Below, piece after piece: positions 1 through 5,769 of a DNA stretch of 8,913 nucleotides; the first letter of the stretch is position 1, and every line of letters begins with the position of its first letter. The notes under the pieces are model-generated. The model was not told the origin of the DNA. It made no database searches and saw nothing but the letters and a program-made list of their open reading frames with translations. This DNA comes from an uncultured Clostridia bacterium (GTDB taxonomy: Bacteria > Bacillota > Clostridia > Saccharofermentanales > Saccharofermentanaceae): assembly GCA_946545505.1 (NCBI GenBank), contig CAMNNN010000050.1:1-8913 (forward strand). Reading direction: 5' to 3'. The position numbers were made by a program, and so were the translations under genes.

Positions 1-1666
1 TCATGGCATTCATCTTCTCATACTGCTTTCTCATATCCTGCATACGGCGGTTCTGTTCGGACTCCATGATAAGAGCAGGCATAGCCTCTGCACCGAGAGC
101 CTTCGCACTTACTTCAAGCTTATCATCGTCCAAAGCTGCACGGAAGAAATCACGGAGCTTGTTTCTGGTCTCATCATCGCTGTCAGCACCTGAAAGGTCT
201 GCATCTACACGCTTGAATCTCAAGTCCTGATACTTGTACTCGAGGAATGAGATGAAGTTATCATCGATCATCTCATCGAGAACGATAACATCGAATCCAT
301 CATTCTTAGCCATCTCCACATAAGCGGCCTGAGCTACCTTGTCGTTGGTGTAGCGCACCTGCTTCTTCTCGGCTGTAAGCTCATCCATCGTAAGATGCTT
401 GCCGTCAACAGTCTTAAACAGGCAGATCTTATTTACCTTATCGTAGAACTTCTCTTCCTTCATCATGCCGTACTTAACGAACACGGATATATCTGACCAG
501 TAAGTCTCGAATGAAGCTCTGTCCTCTTTAAAGAGCTCATTAAGTTTATCGGAAACCTTCTTGATGATATGAGCGGAGAGCTTCTTAACATACTCATCCT
601 GCTGCAATGCGGATCTGGATACATTAAGCGGCAGATCCGAACAGTCGAGGCATCCCTGAAGCAGGAACAGGAAATCGGGAATGATCTCCTCGATATTATC
701 TGCTACGAACACCTGATGATTGTAGATCTTGATCCTTCCTTCAAGTGACTGATATACGTTATCGGTCTTGGGAAAATAAAGTATACCCTGCAAAGTGAAA
801 GGATAATCCATATTGAGGTGGATCCAGAACAGCGGATCATATCCGTCGTTAAATACGCTGTGATAGAAAGACTTATACTCTTCATCAGTGCACTCGGAAG
901 GCTTCTTAAGCCACAGAGGCGACTTGTTATTGATAGGAGCATAAGAGATATCGGAAGGCTTGAACTCCTCACCCTTCTCCTGAGCTTCCTTCTTTCTTTT
1001 CTCTTCGGCTTCCTCATGGAGCCTGTCAGCCTTGACATCGATGAAGAAGATATCAACGGGAACGAAAGAACAATACTTTCTTAATGTCATACGAAGAGTA
1101 GCAGCATCGAAGATCTTCTGAGCTTCCTCGGAAAGAGTAAGTGTAATTGCCGTACCGCGCGTTGTCTTATCGGAATCCTCAACCGTATACTCCATACCGT
1201 CTTCGGAAGTCCAGGATACTGCCTGTGCTCCGTCCTCGAAGCTTAATGTATCGATCTTAACCTTGTCAGCTACCATAAACGCGGAATAGAAGCCCAAACC
1301 GAAATGACCGATGATGCCTGACTTATCCGTGGACTGCTCCTGATACTTGGTAACAAAATCCAGTGCACCGGAGAAAGCGATCTGGTTAATGTACTTATCG
1401 ATTTCCTCGGCAGTCATTCCGATTCCGTTATCCTCGAATACGACAGTCTTCTTGTCATCATCGTAGATAACATTGATCTTGTAATCCTCGCCTTCGGCTA
1501 TGTTTGCCTTTCCGAGCTCAACAAGTCTTCTCAACTTGGCAACGGCATCCGCGCAATTCGAGACAAGCTCTCGTACGAAGATGTCCTGATCCGAATAAAG
1601 CCACTGCCTTATTACAGGGAAAATGTTCTCGGTGGTAACCGATACCTTGCCGCTTTTTGTGTCCAT
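1..1666 (-). CDS. htpG: Molecular chaperone HtpG (bacterial Hsp90), 3' end cut by the window edge
   Basis: Cytosolic ATP-dependent Hsp90 homodimer that helps remodel and fold client proteins. The reverse strand reads without a stop from ATG at 1666 to the left edge, giving 555 full codons. The N-terminal GHKL ATPase domain (about 1-235) shows the ATP-site motifs: RELVSNCADAV (E33, N37, D40; the family usually has SNASDA), EDNGIGMT (D79, G81, G83) and the lid glycines GHFGLGFYSAF near 120-130. The middle domain (about 240-500) has NNKSPLWLKKP and DPLFWIHLNMDYPF, and the catalytic-arginine loop LNVSRSALQQD with R351, equivalent to R336 of E. coli HtpG as I recall it. HtpG proteins are usually about 620-640 residues, so only the last 70-85 residues of the C-terminal dimerisation domain are missing. 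The start is fixed by GGAGG at 1674-1678, 7 nt upstream. It lies 24 nt downstream of the aminotransferase gene on the same strand, so co-transcription is likely. No CIRCE operator is visible. Identification is firm. Confidence 0.96.
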   Translation of the reverse strand, partial: MDTKSGKVSVTTENIFPVIRQWLYSDQDIFVRELVSNCADAVAKLRRLVELGKANIAEGEDYKINVIYDDDKKTVVFEDNGIGMTAEEIDKYINQIAFSGALDFVTKYQEQSTDKSGIIGHFGLGFYSAFMVADKVKIDTLSFEDGAQAVSWTSEDGMEYTVEDSDKTTRGTAITLTLSEEAQKIFDAATLRMTLRKYCSFVPVDIFFIDVKADRLHEEAEEKRKKEAQEKGEEFKPSDISYAPINNKSPLWLKKPSECTDEEYKSFYHSVFNDGYDPLFWIHLNMDYPFTLQGILYFPKTDNVYQSLEGRIKIYNHQVFVADNIEEIIPDFLFLLQGCLDCSDLPLNVSRSALQQDEYVKKLSAHIIKKVSDKLNELFKEDRASFETYWSDISVFVKYGMMKEEKFYDKVNKICLFKTVDGKHLTMDELTAEKKQVRYTNDKVAQAAYVEMAKNDGFDVIVLDEMIDDNFISFLEYKYQDLRFKRVDADLSGADSDDETRNKLRDFFRAALDDDKLEVSAKALGAEAMPALIMESEQNRRMQDMRKQYEKMNAM

Positions 1667-1673
1667 ATATACG

Positions 1674-1678
1674 CCTCC
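1674..1678 (-). promoter_or_regulatory. Ribosome binding site of htpG
   Basis: GGAGG on the minus strand, 7 nt before the htpG ATG and inside the 24-nt gap after the aminotransferase stop. It decides the htpG start and indicates that htpG is translated independently even if it is read from the upstream gene's promoter. Confidence 0.85.
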
Positions 1679-1690
1679 GTATTGTATAAA

Positions 1691-2548
1691 TTAGCGTGTT
1701 GCCGATGCTATATACTCATCGGCAATGCGTTGATAGCTGTTCTGAATACTTCTTAAGAGCTCATTTCCTTCGAAATTGAACTCATACCCGTCAATATACT
1801 TAACGGGAAGTATGTCAAAAGGTGTGCTCGATACGAACACAGCCGCATTCTTATCCTGAACGATCTGATCCAGAGTAAACATGCCTATCTTAAGTTCGGC
1901 ACCGGACTGCTCGAGAGCCCTCATGACGCGGTTACGGGTAATACCCAGCAAGATCTTGTCATCAGGCGCTGAATAAACAATACCGTCCTTGATTACGAAC
2001 AGATTGGACTTGGAGCCTTCGTAAAGCCTGCCCTCATTATCGGTAAGCACGAGTTCATAAGGCTTACCATGCGCATTCTCCTCATCGAATCTTGAAGCCA
2101 CGGCTGCTTTATAATCGCCCCTGAACACCTTGATATTAGGGGCAACACGCTCCCACTGCAGCGTGAGAGTGTTGATACCCTTCTCGAAAAGCTCGGGGGA
2201 AGGAATACATGCCTCGCATGCATGAATTAGAAGATGATTGCGTGTAAGCACTATCCTCAATGATCCGTCAAATCCGGGATCAAACTCGGCAATAAAAGAA
2301 TTGCTCTTCTTATGGATATCTTCGATATCGACTTCAAAGTCCTCTATTCCCTGCACTGACTTATTAAGTCTGTTAAGGTGATCTTCAAAAAACAGTGATA
2401 CGCCCTGCTTTACGCGGAGAGTCTCATAATAAGTTACTTCATCCGTAGGAATCTTAAGAGACTTTGCCTGTTCACTATCTGAAGAAATAAACTGCCCGTC
2501 ATAGTAATAGATACTGCCGATAGGGCTTTCCAATAAAGGATATGCCAT
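1691..2548 (-). CDS. Class IV PLP-dependent aminotransferase (aminodeoxychorismate lyase / branched-chain aminotransferase fold)
   Basis: Fold-type IV PLP enzyme of the family that includes PabC (4-amino-4-deoxychorismate lyase), IlvE and D-amino acid aminotransferase. The substrate cannot be assigned from sequence. Numbering here is from ATG 2548 (285 aa, normal for the family). An early YETLRV...HLNRLNKS segment (about 41-64) is typical of PabC/IlvE-like proteins. The likely Schiff-base lysine is K140 in APNIKVFRGDY. ELVLTDNEGRLYEGSKSN (about 165-182) carries the conserved glutamate E177 and the family's EGxxxNxF motif. LLGITRNRV and SSTPFDILPV near the C terminus fit the phosphate-binding and substrate loops. 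The frame stays open to a TTG at 2569, which would add seven residues. I prefer the ATG because GAGGAG at 2562-2567 lies upstream of it and would be inside the longer version. It is the first gene of a probable two-gene unit with htpG. No pabA/pabB or ilv neighbours help to choose a pathway. PabC-like is the best guess, held weakly. Confidence 0.85.
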   Translation of the reverse strand: MAYPLLESPIGSIYYYDGQFISSDSEQAKSLKIPTDEVTYYETLRVKQGVSLFFEDHLNRLNKSVQGIEDFEVDIEDIHKKSNSFIAEFDPGFDGSLRIVLTRNHLLIHACEACIPSPELFEKGINTLTLQWERVAPNIKVFRGDYKAAVASRFDEENAHGKPYELVLTDNEGRLYEGSKSNLFVIKDGIVYSAPDDKILLGITRNRVMRALEQSGAELKIGMFTLDQIVQDKNAAVFVSSTPFDILPVKYIDGYEFNFEGNELLRSIQNSYQRIADEYIASATR

Positions 2549-2561
2549 AATCCGTGAAATA

Positions 2562-2567
2562 CTCCTC
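2562..2567 (-). promoter_or_regulatory. Probable ribosome binding site of the aminotransferase gene
   Basis: GAGGAG on the minus strand, 13 nt before the ATG at 2548. The spacing is longer than ideal, but this is the only Shine-Dalgarno-like sequence in the leader. It argues for the ATG start over the TTG at 2569, which overlaps it. Confidence 0.55.
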
Positions 2568-2584
2568 AAATTTAGTCCGTAACT

Positions 2585-2593
2585 ATCATATCA
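2585..2593 (-). promoter_or_regulatory. Probable extended -10 promoter for aminotransferase-htpG
   Basis: Minus-strand TGATATGAT matches the extended -10 form TGnTATAAT with one mismatch. Transcription would start near 2578, leaving a leader of about 30 nt that contains the GAGGAG at 2562-2567. No good -35 hexamer lies 16-18 nt upstream, only AT-rich DNA (2594-2613). Lack of a -35 is tolerated by extended -10 promoters. Confidence 0.45.
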
Positions 2594-2669
2594 CTATTTA
2601 TATTAAATAATAGGGCAGAATGCACTTTAAGATGAAAACGACTGATTACAAATCTACTATTCATTTGAG

Positions 2670-2678
2670 TGGTAAAAT
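2670..2678 (+). promoter_or_regulatory. Probable extended -10 promoter of the nuclease-helicase gene
   Basis: TGGTAAAAT matches TGnTATAAT with one mismatch and lies in the divergent intergenic region. The hexamer ends 6 nt before the ATG at 2685, so the expected transcription start falls on or within 1-2 nt of the start codon. No clear -35 box is seen 16-18 nt upstream. Together with the missing Shine-Dalgarno sequence this suggests a leaderless mRNA. Confidence 0.45.
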
Positions 2679-2684
2679 CTGATT

Positions 2685-5069
2685 ATGAAGTCCATAAGCA
2701 TTTCCGTAACTGCACTTGCCAGATTCGTATCGAGAACAGGAAACCTCTCTTCTTCCGGTTCATTCGAGTCTGTCTCGGGTATCGAAGGCACTATGCTTCA
2801 TAAGAGAATCTTCTCCGATCTTCGCAAGCAATACGGCGAGGATTTCGAGACTGAACACAGCTTCTCCCACATATATTCTCATGATGACGGCTCCGGCATT
2901 ATCGATCTGGAAGTCCGGGGGCGTGCGGATATATTATTTCCAGCTGATCAGGATGGTCTTCCCCACATCATCGAGATCAAATCATTTAACTCAGGTAAAA
3001 CACAATACAACAAAATCGTGCATACCGATCACGAAGCGCAGCTTAAGATCTATTCGGCTTTGTACTTCATAGATAATCCCGACCTTGAGAAGATGAATAT
3101 TACTCTTCGTTACGTAAATATCACTTCTCTTGAAGCTGTCGAGAAGACAGAATGCATCTTAAGATCCGAGGCTCTCACGCTTTACGAGGACCACGTGATC
3201 GCATATATCGACTTCACCCGTAAGCTTTTGCAGTATAACGAGAACCTCTTCAAGAGCGTTCGCGAGATGAAGTTTCCCTACGAGAGTATACGTAACGGAC
3301 AGAAGGAACTTATGAAGAGCGTGCTTCAGAGTCTGTCGACAGACGAGATCCTTTTCGCGCTGGCGCCCACGGGCACGGGCAAGACCATAAGCGTGCTCTT
3401 TCCTGCCGTAAAGGGGCTGCTTCGTAATAAGTACGACAAGATCTTCTACCTCACGGCTAAGACACAGACGCGCGTTGTCGCCTCGAAAGCCGTAAATGAT
3501 ATGCGTAAGGCAGGTCTCATAGTCCGATCCATCACATTGAAGTCCAAGGAACAGATGTGCCTTATGCACCGGAAATGCGACACCAAGGGCTGCATCTACG
3601 CCGAAGGTTACTATAACAGACTTATACCTGCGTTAAGCGAGATACTGACCTATGATGAACTGACACCTGAACTTATAACAAGCGTGGCATTAAAACACCG
3701 TCTGTGTCCGCACGAATTAAGTCTCGATGCGATGAATTACTGCACGATAGTGATCGGTGACTACAATCACGCATTCGACCCGCGCGTATCGCTTATAAGG
3801 GCATTCGAAGGTGATGACTCATGGCGTAATGCTCTCCTGATAGACGAGGCTCATAACATGGTAGACCGTTCGCGTGAGATGTTCTCTGCCTCCATGAAGC
3901 TGTCCCTCATAAATAAGATGCAGGAAGCTTTTAAAGGGCGCGATCCGAGGACTGAAGGATTCTTATCTCAGGCCGATAATTACTTTAAGAAGATACGGGA
4001 ATTGCTCACTTCGGATCAATCTGCGATGAACAATCTCGAGAAGATTGATGAGAAAGATACACTAAGGACAGTCGGGTTCGAAGGAACCACTAAGAGGACA
4101 CTTAACCTCTATACAATGCTTTGGCGCTCCATAAGAGTCCTGATGCCGCTTATAGAGCTTCTTGAACCGGGATCCGTACGTGACACGGCACTCGAATACT
4201 TCTTCGAGACCAGATTCTTCTTAAGCATATTCGAACAGGAATACGATCAGAACTTCATAACGACATTTAATGTCGATGAAGGTGATGTAACTGTTAATCT
4301 CGTCTGTCTCGATGCCTCAGAGAAGATCAGATCCAGGATAGAGAATGTCTACCCCACGGTCTTCTTCTCGGCAACTTTATCGCCTTACGAATACTACAGG
4401 AATGTAATCGTAGGTAAGAACTGCGAATGTGCACGTCATATCGAACTGGCATCCCCCTTCCCGCCTGAGAATCTCGAGATACTCATTGATTCATCGATAA
4501 ACACAGCCTATAAGTACAGGAAACAGACACTCCCCGTACTTGCCAGAAGAATCAGTGACGAACTTAAGAACAGGCGCGGAAATTACATGGTTTTCCTGCC
4601 TTCATTCGAGTATCTGGATATGGTCAGCAAATCAGTCGAGAATATGCTTAAAGACAGAGGCGATCTTAAGATTATCAGACAGACATCCGGAATGACTGAA
4701 CTTGAGAAGAATGCCTATCTTTCTCAATTCGATTCCGCTTATGAAGGTCTGCTTGTAGGATTCGCGGTTCTCGGAGGCCATTTCGGAGAAGGAATAGACC
4801 TTACGGGAGAGAAGCTGTCCGGAGTAGTAATAGTCGGTGTAGGACTTCCGAAGCTGACTCCAGAACGTCAGATACTTGCTAACTATTATGCAGAGAAGTT
4901 CGGAGACGGTTTCGCATTCGCATACAGATTCCCGGGCTGGGAGAAGGTCCTTCAGGCTGTCGGACGAGTCATCCGAACCGAGGAAGACACCGGATTCGCG
5001 CTTCTAATCGATGAGAGACTCGAGAATCCGGAGTATATGTCTTTGTATCCTGACAACTGGAAGATCTAA
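2685..5069 (+). CDS. XPD/DinG-family Fe-S DNA helicase with N-terminal RecB/Cas4-like PD-(D/E)XK nuclease domain
   Basis: A 794-aa predicted nuclease-helicase. Residues 1 to about 180 form a PD-(D/E)XK nuclease domain: H39 in GTMLHKR, D82 in GRADIL, E97-x-K99 in IIEIKS, and Q119xxxY123, the complete RecB/Cas4-type set. Superfamily 2 helicase motifs follow: RNGQKELM (203-210), Walker A APTGTGKT (227-234), DEAH box at 387-390, SAT at 562-564, motif V GEGIDLTG (701-708) and motif VI QAVGRVIR (758-764; Q758, R761, R764). Between Walker A and DEAH, C292, C298, C303 and C341 are placed like the four cysteines of the XPD/DinG Fe-S domain (C353 is an extra). The nuclease domain lacks the Cas4/AddB-type cysteine cluster. 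XPD/DinG enzymes unwind DNA 5'-3' and act in repair or R-loop removal; a similar role is inferred, and the exact substrate is unknown. The first ATG is supported because ISVTALARFVSRTG fits the usual start of this clostridial family. The gene is monocistronic, divergent from the aminotransferase and convergent with recO. It differs from Bacillus DinG, whose N-terminal domain is a DnaQ-like exonuclease. Confidence 0.9.
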   Translation: MKSISISVTALARFVSRTGNLSSSGSFESVSGIEGTMLHKRIFSDLRKQYGEDFETEHSFSHIYSHDDGSGIIDLEVRGRADILFPADQDGLPHIIEIKSFNSGKTQYNKIVHTDHEAQLKIYSALYFIDNPDLEKMNITLRYVNITSLEAVEKTECILRSEALTLYEDHVIAYIDFTRKLLQYNENLFKSVREMKFPYESIRNGQKELMKSVLQSLSTDEILFALAPTGTGKTISVLFPAVKGLLRNKYDKIFYLTAKTQTRVVASKAVNDMRKAGLIVRSITLKSKEQMCLMHRKCDTKGCIYAEGYYNRLIPALSEILTYDELTPELITSVALKHRLCPHELSLDAMNYCTIVIGDYNHAFDPRVSLIRAFEGDDSWRNALLIDEAHNMVDRSREMFSASMKLSLINKMQEAFKGRDPRTEGFLSQADNYFKKIRELLTSDQSAMNNLEKIDEKDTLRTVGFEGTTKRTLNLYTMLWRSIRVLMPLIELLEPGSVRDTALEYFFETRFFLSIFEQEYDQNFITTFNVDEGDVTVNLVCLDASEKIRSRIENVYPTVFFSATLSPYEYYRNVIVGKNCECARHIELASPFPPENLEILIDSSINTAYKYRKQTLPVLARRISDELKNRRGNYMVFLPSFEYLDMVSKSVENMLKDRGDLKIIRQTSGMTELEKNAYLSQFDSAYEGLLVGFAVLGGHFGEGIDLTGEKLSGVVIVGVGLPKLTPERQILANYYAEKFGDGFAFAYRFPGWEKVLQAVGRVIRTEEDTGFALLIDERLENPEYMSLYPDNWKI

Positions 5070-5091
5070 TCGCTAACGTCTGCCGTTCAGT

Positions 5092-5769
5092 TCATAAAGG
5101 AAGTCCGAGCTTCAACACGGGATCCGGAATATTCCTCTCGAACTGAATCCTTAAGTATTCAAGTGTAAAAGGCCTTAATTGCCTGATATCGTCTTCTTCC
5201 AGGGCAACAGTAAATATCTTTGATACAGAGCTTACTCCGATATAATCCAGAATCTCCATTCCCCTTCTATTCAGCTTCACGGAATTTCCTGCTGATGAGA
5301 TACAGTCAGCAGTCTTGGTAGCCAACCCCAATAGCCAAAGAAGCTTCCAGTTAAATGCAATCATAACGGTTAGAAATGAAGAAGGATCAGCGGAAAGCGC
5401 ATAATATGAATATATAGCAAGTTCATATACATCACGTGCATTCTCACTTTGCATGACTGACCAGCATAGACATTCGGAAATATGCCCTGCGACAGCCATC
5501 GCCTCAAGCGAATCCATGATACCGGTGTTGCCGGATATCACATTTCCCTCTTTAAGATAATAGAAGCCGTGACTGTCGGTTACAGTGAAATCACAGTAGG
5601 AATACGGAAGCGAGACGAATGATACTTTCGAGGTCTTGCCGGATACTCCTTTGACACAGATATTAACGATACCCCGCTCACGCGTAAGCACCTGTATCAT
5701 TCGGTCTTTCTCCTTGTACTCGGAGGTTTTTAATATGATCCCCTTGAATACTTCAGGATCAGAAGCCAT
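5092..5769 (-). CDS. recO: DNA repair protein RecO, short form without zinc-ligand cysteines
   Basis: Recombination mediator that, with RecR, loads RecA on SSB-coated single-stranded DNA and anneals complementary strands. The 225-aa product begins with the RecO N-terminal OB-fold signature (FKGIILKTSEYKEKDRMIQV, then LTRERGIV, about 8-34), followed by a helical domain. The C-terminal segment FTLEYLRIQFERN (201-213) is the typical RecO region. Gram-positive RecO is usually about 240-255 aa and carries a CxxC...CxxC zinc site in its middle. Here that region (about 147-180) has a single cysteine, C156, and is shortened, so zinc is probably not bound, as I believe is also true of E. coli RecO. 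The start is firm: GAGGAAG at 5777-5783 lies 7 nt before the ATG. Its ATG shares one base with the TAA of the ybeY-era gene, so it is in the same operon and probably translationally coupled. The era-recO adjacency supports the call. It ends 22 nt from the convergent helicase gene. Confidence 0.88.
   Translation of the reverse strand: MASDPEVFKGIILKTSEYKEKDRMIQVLTRERGIVNICVKGVSGKTSKVSFVSLPYSYCDFTVTDSHGFYYLKEGNVISGNTGIMDSLEAMAVAGHISECLCWSVMQSENARDVYELAIYSYYALSADPSSFLTVMIAFNWKLLWLLGLATKTADCISSAGNSVKLNRRGMEILDYIGVSSVSKIFTVALEEDDIRQLRPFTLEYLRIQFERNIPDPVLKLGLPL

Larger units (their letters stand above)
2549..2684. other. Divergent intergenic regulatory region
   Basis: 136 nt between the divergent aminotransferase and nuclease-helicase genes, the largest non-coding stretch in the window. 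It holds two candidate extended -10 boxes facing apart (2585-2593 minus, 2670-2678 plus), the aminotransferase Shine-Dalgarno, and an AT-rich tract at about 2594-2613. I see no riboswitch-like structure, no long inverted repeat and no recognisable operator. Confidence 0.6.

Noticed and set aside
703..1084. Overlapping open frames on both strands inside htpG (818-1084 plus, 703-1056 minus)
   Set aside because: The htpG frame is conserved and continuous here (the NNKSPLWLKKP and LRKYCSFVPVD regions); the others are shadows without family resemblance.
2661..2680. Half of a CIRCE (HrcA) operator-like sequence near the divergent promoters
   Set aside because: The minus strand has TTACCACTC, close to one CIRCE arm (TTAGCACTC), but there is no matching inverted arm after 9 nt, so it is probably chance.
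3159..3569. Minus-strand open frame within the nuclease-helicase gene
   Set aside because: It lies opposite the conserved Walker A region and shows no recognisable domain or Shine-Dalgarno.
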